From: Tenacibaculum maritimum NCIMB 2154
Lineage (GTDB): Bacteria; Bacteroidota; Bacteroidia; Flavobacteriales; Flavobacteriaceae
Assembly: GCF_900119795.1 (NCBI RefSeq)
Contig: NZ_LT634361.1
Span: 2,232,001-2,296,000 of the forward strand
Direction of reading: 5' to 3'
Length of the DNA stretch: 64,000 bases
A program made the translations under genes and the position numbers. The notes under the pieces were generated by a model. That model ran no database searches, was not told the DNA's origin, and worked only from the letters and a program-made list of their open reading frames with translations. The stretch's first letter is position 1. Every line of letters begins with the position of its first letter. Below, one piece after another: positions 43,468-51,652 of this stretch.

Positions 43468-44486
43468 TGAAAGGAATTTTACTGATAAACCTTGGCTCTC
43501 CAGACAGCACTCAAGTTAAAGATGTGCGTAAATATTTAGATGAATTTTTAATGGATGAACGTGTTATTGACATCCCATACTGGAAGCGTTTCTTATTGAT
43601 TAAGGGAATTATTTTACGTACGCGTCCAAAAAAATCAGCCGAGGCTTATAAAAAAATATGGTGGAAAGAAGGCTCTCCTCTCGTAGTTATTTCTGAACGT
43701 TTTACTAAAAAAGTAGCAAACAATACTGAAATGCCTGTTGCTTTAGCAATGAGATACGGATCTAACAATATTGAAAAAGGATTTAAAGAGTTAGTAAATA
43801 AAGGAGTAAACGATATTTTAATTGTTCCTTTATATCCTCATTATGCAATGTCTTCTACTGAAACCGTGGAGGTAAAAGCAGAGGAAGTAAGAACAAAATA
43901 TTATCCACATGTAAAAACCGAAGTTCTTCCTTCTTTTTACAACCACCCTGACTATATCAAGGTAATGAGTGATAATCTCAAAAAAAATCTAGAAGATTTC
44001 GATTACGATCATATTTTATTTTCTTACCATGGCATTCCTGAGCGACATATTTTAAAATCCGATCCAACAAAACAGCATTGTAAAATTGATGGCAGTTGTT
44101 GTGAAACGGCCTCTGTTGCCCATAAAACTTGCTACCGACATCAATGTTTTGAAACCACCAAAGAAATTGCTAAAAAATTAGGCTTAAAAGAAAGTAACTA
44201 TAGTAATTCTTTTCAATCAAGATTACTAAAAGATCCTTGGCTAAAGCCTTATACTGATTTTGAGTTGGAACGACTTCCTAAAGAAGAAGGTAAAAAGAAT
44301 CTTGCCGTTATTACTCCTGCCTTTGTAGCTGATTGCTTAGAAACCCTAGAAGAAATAGCTATGGAAGGTAAAGAAGAGTTTATGGAGAATGGAGGAGAAA
44401 CTTATAAACACATTCCTTGTATGAATGATAATGATGACTGGGTTGCTGTTATGAATAAATGGATTGATACATGGGCTGCAAAATAA
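43467..44486 (+). CDS. hemH: Ferrochelatase with a cysteine-rich segment
   Basis: HemH inserts ferrous iron into protoporphyrin IX to make protoheme. The 339 residues have INLGSPDSTQVKDVRKYL, IVPLYPHYAMSSTET, the catalytic His188 in FSYHGIPERH and the acidic helix CLETLEEIAMEGKEEF. Length is normal for a bacterial enzyme. Between 205 and 227 lies a run of cysteines, HCKIDGSCC, then KTCYRHQC (positions 205, 211, 212, 222, 227), which could bind a [2Fe-2S] cluster, as some bacterial ferrochelatases do elsewhere in the chain. It overlaps the preceding gene by one base and is followed by hemJ after an inverted repeat. Confidence 0.95.
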   Translation: MKGILLINLGSPDSTQVKDVRKYLDEFLMDERVIDIPYWKRFLLIKGIILRTRPKKSAEAYKKIWWKEGSPLVVISERFTKKVANNTEMPVALAMRYGSNNIEKGFKELVNKGVNDILIVPLYPHYAMSSTETVEVKAEEVRTKYYPHVKTEVLPSFYNHPDYIKVMSDNLKKNLEDFDYDHILFSYHGIPERHILKSDPTKQHCKIDGSCCETASVAHKTCYRHQCFETTKEIAKKLGLKESNYSNSFQSRLLKDPWLKPYTDFELERLPKEEGKKNLAVITPAFVADCLETLEEIAMEGKEEFMENGGETYKHIPCMNDNDDWVAVMNKWIDTWAAK

Positions 44487-44500
44487 CATAGATAATATAT

Positions 44501-44541
44501 AGTTGAGGTTTGTACAATACTTTTTCTACAAAACCTCAACT
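44501..44541. repeat. Inverted repeat between hemH and hemJ
   Basis: AGTTGAGGTTTGT and ACAAAACCTCAACT pair with one bulged base around a loop of about 13. No T-run follows on the plus strand, so it is more likely a processing or RNA-stability structure than a terminator. Confidence 0.5.
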
Positions 44542-44590
44542 TAAAATTGCCTTAGATACGATATCTAAAGCGTTACTAAATTTCAATTTT

Positions 44591-45178
44591 ATGGATTTTT
44601 TATACGTAAAAGCGCTACACATTATTTTTGTAGTCACCTGGTTTGCTGGATTATTTTATATGGTTCGTTTATTTATTTATCATGCTGAAGCAGAAAAAAA
44701 ACCAGATCCTGCTAAAGAAATTTTACAAACTCAATACCAACTAATGGAAAAGCGACTATGGTATATTATCACATGGCCTTCTGCTATTTTAGCTAGCTTC
44801 TTTGCTTTTTGGCTATTATATAAGAATCCCATTTATTTAGAAATGCCTTGGATGCATGTAAAACTTTCTTTTGTTTTAGCCTTATATTTTTACCAAGGAG
44901 CTTGCCATAAAATGTTTCAACAATTTCAAAAAAATAACATAAAGTATTCTTCTTTTAAACTTCGTATTTGGAATGAAGTTGCCACTATTATTTTATTTGC
45001 AATTGTATTTTTAGTGGTCTTAAAAAGCGCCATCAATTGGGTATGGGGAGTCGTTGGCATTCTTTTAGTATCTATTTTATTAATGCTAAGCATTCGATTG
45101 TACAAAAAAGTACGCGCCAAAAAGAACTGGGATAAACAGGTTCAAGAATTAATTGACAAAGACCAAAACAGCAATTAA
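44591..45178 (+). CDS. hemJ: Protoporphyrinogen IX oxidase, HemJ type
   Basis: HemJ oxidises protoporphyrinogen IX to protoporphyrin IX in the inner membrane. From the ATG at 44591 the protein has 195 residues with four to five helices. LYVKALHIIFVVTWFAGLFY contains the conserved histidine of the first helix, and MEKRLWYIITWPSAIL and MPWMHVKLSFVLALYFYQG are HemJ family motifs. The upstream in-frame TTG at 44510 is rejected because it would add 27 residues encoded by the inverted repeat. The position just after hemH fits the pathway. The family was formerly described as CopD-like UPF0093. Confidence 0.9.
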   Translation: MDFLYVKALHIIFVVTWFAGLFYMVRLFIYHAEAEKKPDPAKEILQTQYQLMEKRLWYIITWPSAILASFFAFWLLYKNPIYLEMPWMHVKLSFVLALYFYQGACHKMFQQFQKNNIKYSSFKLRIWNEVATIILFAIVFLVVLKSAINWVWGVVGILLVSILLMLSIRLYKKVRAKKNWDKQVQELIDKDQNSN

Positions 45179-45210
45179 AACCAAAGAGCTCACTTAAACA
45201 AATCCTATTA

Positions 45211-45255
45211 AGAGAAGTTAAAAAATTAATCCATAACTTATACCTTAACTTCTCT
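45211..45255. terminator. Inverted repeat between hemJ and the helicase gene
   Basis: AGAGAAGTTAA at 45211-45221 and TTAACTTCTCT at 45245-45255 are perfect 11-bp arms around a 23-base loop. It lies between two converging genes and may end both transcripts, although there is no long T-run. Confidence 0.45.
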
Positions 45256-45298
45256 CAAATGAACAGGGGCGTTTTAATTGACAATTACTTTTACTTTT

Positions 45299-48277
45299 TT
45301 AATTTATTGTTTCAAAAATATTCAAATGCTTTTTCAATACTCCTGATGGAGTATTTTTTGTTTCATCAAAAACTTTTGTATCTCCAAACAAAATAAAACT
45401 ATCTTTTGCTCTAGAAACAGCTACATTTAACATATTAGGTTTATTATCTTTATCAAAGAATAATGTTCCTTCATCTTCGCTACTATATACAGAACTAAAC
45501 AGTACAATACTTCGTTCTGCTCCTTGCAATGCATGTACCGTTCCTAATTTAATAGCATTTACTTTAAATCCACCATCTATCAATGCTTTTGACAATTCCG
45601 TTTTCTGACTTGTAAACGGCGTGATGATTCCCAGTACTTCCTCTACCGAACTAACATCATAAGCTTCTTTGATTGCTTCCTTATTTTTATGTAACCAAGA
45701 AATAATCGCTTTTACTTCACTCAAATTACAACGACTATTATACTTTCTTTCACTTACCCCTTCTATATGATATGCCATCATTGACGGAAATATTTGATCT
45801 GCTTTTGCTTTTCCTTTCATTGGTTTCAACACTCCTCCATAAGCAAGTTCATTACAAAAACCTATTATTTCATCATTGCACCTTCTGTGCTCAAGCAACA
45901 CCAATCCTTTTTCTTTTTCAGCAATTAATGCCGTTTCAAATTCACATGCATTTTGAGCCATTTTCATAATACTCCCACTCGAAGCTAAAAATCCAATATC
46001 ATCCAAATAATCTCCTTGACTAGCACTTATTTCTATATTTTCGCTTGCCAAATTTCCAATATCAATTTTTTTAGGAATCGACCAAATAGGCTCTATTTGC
46101 TTTAAATCGCCTACTACAATAGCCTTTTGGGCTAAAGAAAATACAGGGATACTTACTTCAGGAGTCACCTGCCCCGCTTCATCGATAATTAACAGATCTA
46201 AAAAATTATACAAAGGGAGATATTCAAAAAGCGGGTTTCCTTCTTCGCTTTCTCCTTGGTACTGACTGTATAAGAAATGGGTAGGCGCCATATAAAAAGT
46301 TGCTACAAAACAAGGCGTTAACATTGCTCTTCTCTTCCACTTAGCTTTTACTGCATTTTCTCCTGTTCCTTTTTCGGTGCCATTTTCCAGCGCCTCCTCC
46401 GTTGCTAGCAGCCATCTAGCTTCCCAATAGTGAATTGCCAACAAAAATACCTTATGACGTAAGGTAACATCTATCTCGTCATAAAAAAAGCGATGTTCCT
46501 TACTTCCCTTTGCCATTTTTTCATACTCAAACTCCCACATTTTTGATTCTGAAACAAAAGGATATCCTTTAATATTATTTTGCTGCCTCCATTTATTTAG
46601 CCTTAAATTTGACTGCAACGCTAAATTTAGGTCTGCAATACATTTTTTTATAAATGACAAAGCTTTTTCATTGCTTGACAGCTGCTCTTCAGCTACTTTA
46701 AAAATATGATTTTCATTTGCTTCTAATAAGTTATCCGTTTTAAAATAATAGCGTATTTGATCTATAAAATTAGCTTCCTTTGCAGCTCCTTTTAACTTTG
46801 TTATCAACTCCCTCCAATCTTGCAATTGTGAAAGTTTAAAAGTGTTTTTTTGAATATAATCTTCTTTCCTTAATAAAAAACTATTTACATTGTCTATTGA
46901 ATTGATATAATTGCTAGAGATTTCTACCCCTTCTATCAACTGATCTTCAATCAACATAATTTCTTCTTGAAGATTCATACAAGCTTCTTCTAGTGAATTT
47001 ACACCGAAATCAAAATAATCATTATACTTATTTAAAAAATAATTTTCTGCGTCATATATATACTCCTCATTTTCTAAATCGCATAAGGTTCCTTCGTGCC
47101 CAAATAAATTCCCTTTTAAATAATTAATCTCTTTTAAAGATTTTTCATTTTTAGAATTCGAAGGCAAATAGGTTGCATAGCCATGAAAATCAGGAATCCA
47201 GCGTTCTGAAAGCCCTTCTAAACTACTTTCAGAATTGATAAAACTATCTATAATATTAGTTACTGCTTGATTGTTACTCGAACATGCTAATATAATAGGC
47301 GCCTCTTCTCCATGAATTGCTGCTTTTACTACCTCAGTTGCTACCAAACTTTGTAATAAAGTTGTTTTACCTGTTCCTGGAGGTCCATTTACTGCCGAAA
47401 TAGCATTACTTTCTGCTGTTAAAAAAGATAATAACGTTTTACGTTGACTTATTGACAAAGGAAACTTATCTGACATCTGCCCTAAATGCAAATGATTGTA
47501 ATTCAAAAAACCTTCGTCTGTAACAGGAGGTTTTCGCAATCTGTCATTGGGACTGATTATTTTAGATAACAAGGGCAACTCTTCTCTTTCCTTTAATATA
47601 TTTTGATATAAGAAAAGAATGCTTTTTGCCGTTGCTATTTTCGAGCTTGTTGCAAAATACATTACTTTATATAAAGTATGATACCCCCTTGCTTTATAGT
47701 TACCTAAATTACTATGCGTTATCTCAGAAAAAACATCATTTATATACAACCAATAATCGCTCCATGCAACTCGTTCTTCTTCTTCATCTACAACTTCTGG
47801 CCCCTCAAGGTCTCTAGCTTCAATAACTGCATCAATAGAAGAAAAAATAAAATCATTTTTAGCATCAGCTATTGGATCTAAAAAATTTCTTACGATTAAA
47901 GGGAATAACTCTTTAGGAGCTGATAATTGCCCTAAACGATTTAATGTTGCACTGATCCAAAAAGGGTGTATTTCTTTCTTTTTTGCATTTTTATCCTTTG
48001 ATTCGTAAACTAAAGAAAAAGGTGCTATCAGTATTTCTGTTTCTTCAACTTTATGCCATTTATCAGTATCTTTTTTAGTAATTCCTCTTAGCCTATTAAT
48101 CCTCCTTTCCTCTGCATCAAGTATGCTCGTCGCGTTTTTTCCTATAATAGCTCCAACACTTAAATCACAACTATTTTCATTAAACAAGTTTTTAATCCTT
48201 GTAATATCTACTGCTAAATTCTCACTGTCTGATAAACTATTTTTATAATATTTCAACCAGTTTCTTTCGTTACTCAT
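45299..48277 (-). CDS. Superfamily 1 (UPF1/DNA2-like) helicase
   Basis: The 992 residues have Walker A in AVNGPPGTGKTTLLQSL near 297 and Walker B DEAG in LLIIDEAGQVTPEVS near 699. Further SF1 motifs are VVGDLKQIEPIW (motif III), VLLEHRRCNDEI (IV), GTVHALQGAERSIVLFSS (V) and NVAVSRAKDSFILFGD (VI). Between motifs I and II an insertion of about 370 residues includes coiled-coil-like stretches. No nuclease or other fused domain is evident. It stands alone between an inverted repeat and the SRPBCC gene. It could act in DNA repair, RNA turnover or defence; context does not decide. Confidence 0.86.
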   Translation of the reverse strand: MSNERNWLKYYKNSLSDSENLAVDITRIKNLFNENSCDLSVGAIIGKNATSILDAEERRINRLRGITKKDTDKWHKVEETEILIAPFSLVYESKDKNAKKKEIHPFWISATLNRLGQLSAPKELFPLIVRNFLDPIADAKNDFIFSSIDAVIEARDLEGPEVVDEEEERVAWSDYWLYINDVFSEITHSNLGNYKARGYHTLYKVMYFATSSKIATAKSILFLYQNILKEREELPLLSKIISPNDRLRKPPVTDEGFLNYNHLHLGQMSDKFPLSISQRKTLLSFLTAESNAISAVNGPPGTGKTTLLQSLVATEVVKAAIHGEEAPIILACSSNNQAVTNIIDSFINSESSLEGLSERWIPDFHGYATYLPSNSKNEKSLKEINYLKGNLFGHEGTLCDLENEEYIYDAENYFLNKYNDYFDFGVNSLEEACMNLQEEIMLIEDQLIEGVEISSNYINSIDNVNSFLLRKEDYIQKNTFKLSQLQDWRELITKLKGAAKEANFIDQIRYYFKTDNLLEANENHIFKVAEEQLSSNEKALSFIKKCIADLNLALQSNLRLNKWRQQNNIKGYPFVSESKMWEFEYEKMAKGSKEHRFFYDEIDVTLRHKVFLLAIHYWEARWLLATEEALENGTEKGTGENAVKAKWKRRAMLTPCFVATFYMAPTHFLYSQYQGESEEGNPLFEYLPLYNFLDLLIIDEAGQVTPEVSIPVFSLAQKAIVVGDLKQIEPIWSIPKKIDIGNLASENIEISASQGDYLDDIGFLASSGSIMKMAQNACEFETALIAEKEKGLVLLEHRRCNDEIIGFCNELAYGGVLKPMKGKAKADQIFPSMMAYHIEGVSERKYNSRCNLSEVKAIISWLHKNKEAIKEAYDVSSVEEVLGIITPFTSQKTELSKALIDGGFKVNAIKLGTVHALQGAERSIVLFSSVYSSEDEGTLFFDKDNKPNMLNVAVSRAKDSFILFGDTKVFDETKNTPSGVLKKHLNIFETIN

Positions 48278-48649
48278 TCTGCCCCCTTTAATTTGAATTA
48301 GTAATTTATTTTCTAAAAAAAGAGTGCGAAAATAAGTTTAAAATTGGTTTTTATTTAAGAAAGAAAATTTTTTTATTAAGTAAATTATGCTATTTATAGG
48401 ATAAAAATTTATAGTCTCCAAATCTCTATTTCAGAACTAAATCAACACGATACTATTTAATTTTCAGCATCTAGAACCTCCTAAAAAAATAAAAGACTGA
48501 CAACACAACACTTTAAAGACTATTTTGCTACCTGTATCTAATCTTATCTTACTATTAAAATCATCACTATGCCTATTGTCAATTTCCTTATTCTTTCCTA
48601 CTCTACGAAAAGTTTTATACGGGAACGTTTTATCTAAAAACAGCCGCTA
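48278..48649. other. 372-base intergenic stretch
   Basis: The stretch is AT-rich, between the helicase start and the end of the SRPBCC gene. I see no convincing gene, hairpin or promoter box. Confidence 0.5.
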
Positions 48650-49129
48650 TCACAAAACAAGCAATTCTTTCCACTCATTAGACTCTGCAACTGATTTTAT
48701 AATATTATTTCTTTTCTTTAATAAATTAGTCATGTATTTCTTAAGAAAAAGAATGTCTGCCAGTTTTCCTAAAATTCCCAGAGGAGCTTTATACTCGAAA
48801 CAATCAATCATTAAAGTTTCTCTTTTCTTTGTATATCTAAAGTAATGCTTATGCTTAAACTCCTTAAAAGCTCCTTGCTCCATTTCATCCATAAAATAAT
48901 TTGGTCTATCAAACGCTGTAATTCTTGAAGTTAATTTTTGATAAACCCCCATATGCTTAGCTCTCCATGTTACAAACTCACCCATAGCAATCAAACCTTT
49001 TGTTCTTCCTGCAACAGCCTCCTCTTTAGTTTCCTTTGTAGATATTTTATGTAGGTCTATGCTTCTAGAAAGATCGAAGACAATACTCTTTTCTGCTTTT
49101 ATTTTAGTTTGGAGTTTTATAATTGGCAT
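48650..49129 (-). CDS. SRPBCC (START-like) family protein
   Basis: The 159 residues fit the SRPBCC ligand-binding fold. PIIKLQTKIKAEKSIVFDLS is the typical opening strand and helix, FVTWRAKHMGVYQKLTSRI forms central strands, and the sequence ends in a long C-terminal helix (KYMTNLLKKRNNIIKSVAES). MGEFVTWRAKHMG is characteristic of the polyketide-cyclase-like subgroup often annotated as cell division inhibitors, though that role is not established. No ligand or partner is apparent. It is flanked by intergenic regions of over 300 bases and is probably transcribed alone. Confidence 0.8.
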   Translation of the reverse strand: MPIIKLQTKIKAEKSIVFDLSRSIDLHKISTKETKEEAVAGRTKGLIAMGEFVTWRAKHMGVYQKLTSRITAFDRPNYFMDEMEQGAFKEFKHKHYFRYTKKRETLMIDCFEYKAPLGILGKLADILFLKKYMTNLLKKRNNIIKSVAESNEWKELLVL

Positions 49130-49475
49130 TGTTATTAACTATATATTCTTTATCGTTTCTACTAATTCTTCAATCATTAACTTAAAATTCATCATCACAT
49201 CCAAACATCATACACGTTACTCATTTTTTCCAGCTAAAGGTAACCATTCCTTTAGAAAACTTACCCTTATTATCTCAAAATAATAGCGTATATTCAGCAG
49301 AAATACCTACAATAGCCTTTTTAAAAATATTTGCGAACAATCTTTATTTTTACACTTTACCTCTAAGATACTCGAAATAACATCTTTTCGCACCATAAAT
49401 TTCCTGATACTATTTTTTACTCTATCGCTACAATTTATTTACTACTTTTAAAAACGATTTAAGCTTTATATTACT
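49130..49475. other. 346-base intergenic stretch
   Basis: It lies between the divergent SRPBCC and PD40 genes. I see no open frame with coding character, no repeat and no clear promoter box. The controls for both genes are presumably here. Confidence 0.5.
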
Positions 49476-50408
49476 ATGACGAAATTTATACTAACTATTA
49501 TATTGACATTCCTCTCTAATTTGATATGGACTCAAAACGAACATGATATCTCCGAATTTAGCCCTGTTTTAAATCAATTTTATGATGTCAGGGATTTTTG
49601 TATTTCAAATGATGGAAAAGAAGCTTTCGTTACACTTCAGGCTCCTAACGGTGTTATTTCTCAAATAGTAACTATTACGAAGAAAAACAATAAGTGGACA
49701 ACTCCAAAACTTCTTCCTTTTTGCAACACTTATAAATATCTAGAACCTTTTTTATCTTCTGATGGTAAGCGTTTATTCTTTGTATCTGATAGACCTTTAA
49801 CGAATACTTCTACTACTAGAAAAGATTTTGATATTTGGTATGTGGAAAGAGCAGATATAAATGCTGCATGGTCAAGTCCTGTAAATATAGGAAAACCTAT
49901 TAGTTCAAATTTGGATGAATTTTACCCTACTCTTAGTGAGAATAATAATTTATATTTCACAATGAATTCCCCGAACGGAAGAGGAAAAGACGATATTTAT
50001 TTTTCAAAATGGAATGGAACTACTTATTTACCTCCGGTACTTCTTAACGAAAATATTAACAGTAACGGATACGAATTCAATGCTTTTATTTCTAAAAAGG
50101 AAGATTTTATATTATTTACTAAGTACAATGAAAAAGGAGGACAAGGAAGTGGGGATTTATATATTTCTAAAAGAAATAGCAACGGAAAATGGGACAAAGC
50201 AGTAAATATGAACACTCCTATAAATACAAAATACATGGAGTATTGCCCTTTTTATGATGAAAAACGTCAAATTTTATACTTTACAAGTAAACGGCAAAAT
50301 ATAGCGCCTAAAAAATTTAAAGATATTGCCGATTTTAAAGAATATATTCAACAACATAAAAATGGACTTAGCAAAATTTATAAAATACCTATTAAACTGA
50401 ACAGGTAA
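49476..50408 (+). CDS. Exported PD40 (WD40-like) beta-propeller protein
   Basis: The 310 residues begin with a signal peptide (MTKFILTIILTFLSNLIWTQ) and consist of a beta propeller with PD40 repeats. Examples are PFLSSDGKRLFFVSDRP, YPTLSENNNLYFTMNSPNG, FISKKEDFILFTKYNEKGG and CPFYDEKRQILYFTSKRQ. Each has the S-x-D/N-x-x-x-L-Y/F-F-x-S pattern also found in TolB. DIWYVERAD, DDIYFSKWNG and GDLYISKRN are the strands that follow. It is predicted to be periplasmic or surface-bound. The OmpA-like domain often fused to such propellers in this group is absent. The function is unknown. Confidence 0.85.
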   Translation: MTKFILTIILTFLSNLIWTQNEHDISEFSPVLNQFYDVRDFCISNDGKEAFVTLQAPNGVISQIVTITKKNNKWTTPKLLPFCNTYKYLEPFLSSDGKRLFFVSDRPLTNTSTTRKDFDIWYVERADINAAWSSPVNIGKPISSNLDEFYPTLSENNNLYFTMNSPNGRGKDDIYFSKWNGTTYLPPVLLNENINSNGYEFNAFISKKEDFILFTKYNEKGGQGSGDLYISKRNSNGKWDKAVNMNTPINTKYMEYCPFYDEKRQILYFTSKRQNIAPKKFKDIADFKEYIQQHKNGLSKIYKIPIKLNR

Positions 50409-50497
50409 AAGCATTTATCTTTTGAATAGCTCTTTTTTTTTATAAAAGACTTTTCCTTACTTTCGCCAGCTTTAAATGACCTTTTAAACGATAAACC

Positions 50498-50902
50498 ATG
50501 AAAAACTTATTAATTTTATGCATCGCTATTATTACATTGGGGACTTCTTGTTCTTCTAATGATGAAAAGAATTTGGACCCTCTTATAGGAAACTGGTACA
50601 AATTTTCTGAAAACAAAAAGGAAGTCAATGACTGCGAAAAGAAAACTACTCTTAATTTTAAAGAAAATGGAGATTACTCAATAAGCTTGTATGAAGCACT
50701 TACTAATGGAGACTGTATTAGTGATGGAATGGATACTGGAAAATGGGCTAACAAAGGAAATAATAACTACGGAATTATTCTTGCGGGAGATAATTTTGAA
50801 GTCATCCAAAAAATAACTTTTGGAGAAAACAGCAGTAGTTTTACTTTTACCGAAAAAGAAGAAGACGGAACAACTTATACAACTACTTATAAAAGAAAAT
50901 AA
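50498..50902 (+). CDS. Lipocalin-like lipoprotein
   Basis: The 134 residues have a clear lipoprotein signal (MKNLLILCIAIITLGTSCSS, Cys18) followed by a small beta-rich domain: LDPLIGNWYKFSENKKE, then TLNFKENGDYSISLYE and ending TYTTTYKRK. The LIGxW start and repeating strands fit the lipocalin-like lipoprotein families common in Flavobacteriia. Cysteines in DCEKK and GDCISD may form a disulfide. It follows the PD40 gene by 89 bases. A strong terminator, shared with recR, follows. Confidence 0.8.
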   Translation: MKNLLILCIAIITLGTSCSSNDEKNLDPLIGNWYKFSENKKEVNDCEKKTTLNFKENGDYSISLYEALTNGDCISDGMDTGKWANKGNNNYGIILAGDNFEVIQKITFGENSSSFTFTEKEEDGTTYTTTYKRK

Positions 50903-50910
50903 ACAAGCTA

Positions 50911-50943
50911 AAAAACGGATTTAAAAATTTAAATCCGTTTTTT
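50911..50943 (+). terminator. Bidirectional terminator between the lipocalin-like gene and recR
   Basis: AAAAACGGATTTAAA and TTTAAATCCGTTTTT form a perfect stem with a tiny loop, with A and T runs at both ends. It overlaps the recR stop codon by two bases. Confidence 0.85.
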
Positions 50944-51559
50944 ATGCTTTTAATGATTGAGAAAAAGGAATTCTATTTACAATACTTCTTCCTAAAGTTA
51001 CTTCATCAGCGTACTCTAATTCATCTCCTACAGAGATGCCTCTTGCAATCGTTGAGGTCGTAATTCTATATTTTTCAATTTGCTTATAAATATAGAAATT
51101 GGTAGTATCTCCTTCCATTGTTGAGCTCAATGCAAAAATAATTTCTTGTACAACTCCTTCTTTTACTTTATCTATCAAGGAATCTATCTGTAAATTTTGT
51201 GGACCAATACCCTCAATAGGTGATATTTTTCCTCCTAACACATGATATACTCCTTTAAATTGTGCCGTACTTTCAATAGCCATTACATCTCTAATATCTT
51301 CTACTACACAAATAATTTCAGCATTCCTGTTAGGATTACTACAAATATCACATAAAATAGTATCGGAAATATTATGACATTTCTTACATAGCTTTATTTC
51401 ATTTCTTAAACTTATTAAAGCCTCTGTAAGATATTTTGTGTGATCCTTAGGTTGTTTTAATAAATGTAATACCAAACGAAGTGCAGTTCTTTTACCTATT
51501 CCTGGTAATCGAGATACTTCATTCACTGCATTTTCTAATAATTTAGATGAAAAATCCAT
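50942..51559 (-). CDS. recR: Recombination mediator protein RecR
   Basis: RecR works with RecO (and RecF) to load RecA onto gapped DNA. The 205 residues have the helix-hairpin-helix [20 protein letters not shown], the zinc finger [16 protein letters not shown], the Toprim domain ([31 protein letters not shown]) and the Walker-B-like C-terminal region with [21 protein letters not shown]. Length is typical. The ATG at 51559 lies five bases after the promoter box TACTTTTG, so the transcript has little or no leader. It is divergent from pepD. Confidence 0.95.
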   Translation of the reverse strand: MDFSSKLLENAVNEVSRLPGIGKRTALRLVLHLLKQPKDHTKYLTEALISLRNEIKLCKKCHNISDTILCDICSNPNRNAEIICVVEDIRDVMAIESTAQFKGVYHVLGGKISPIEGIGPQNLQIDSLIDKVKEGVVQEIIFALSSTMEGDTTNFYIYKQIEKYRITTSTIARGISVGDELEYADEVTLGRSIVNRIPFSQSLKA

Positions 51560-51564
51560 AGCTG

Positions 51565-51572
51565 CAAAAGTA
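51565..51572 (-). promoter_or_regulatory. -7 promoter box of recR
   Basis: On the minus strand TACTTTTG fits TAnnTTTG and ends five bases before the ATG, which implies a nearly leaderless message. Confidence 0.5.
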
Positions 51573-51652
51573 CAATTTTTGCCCTATGATTTACCATTTT
51601 ATTTAGGCTAAAAAAACTATCTTCGTGGCTCAAAACAAAAACGAAATTCACA

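Noticed and set aside
44510..44590. TTG start extending HemJ by 27 residues
   Set aside because: The extension is encoded by the inverted repeat, and HemJ proteins normally start just before the first helix.
45299..48277. Helicase considered as part of an antiviral defence system
   Set aside because: No nuclease, effector, methylase or defence gene is adjacent and no fused domain is visible, so a defence role is not supported.
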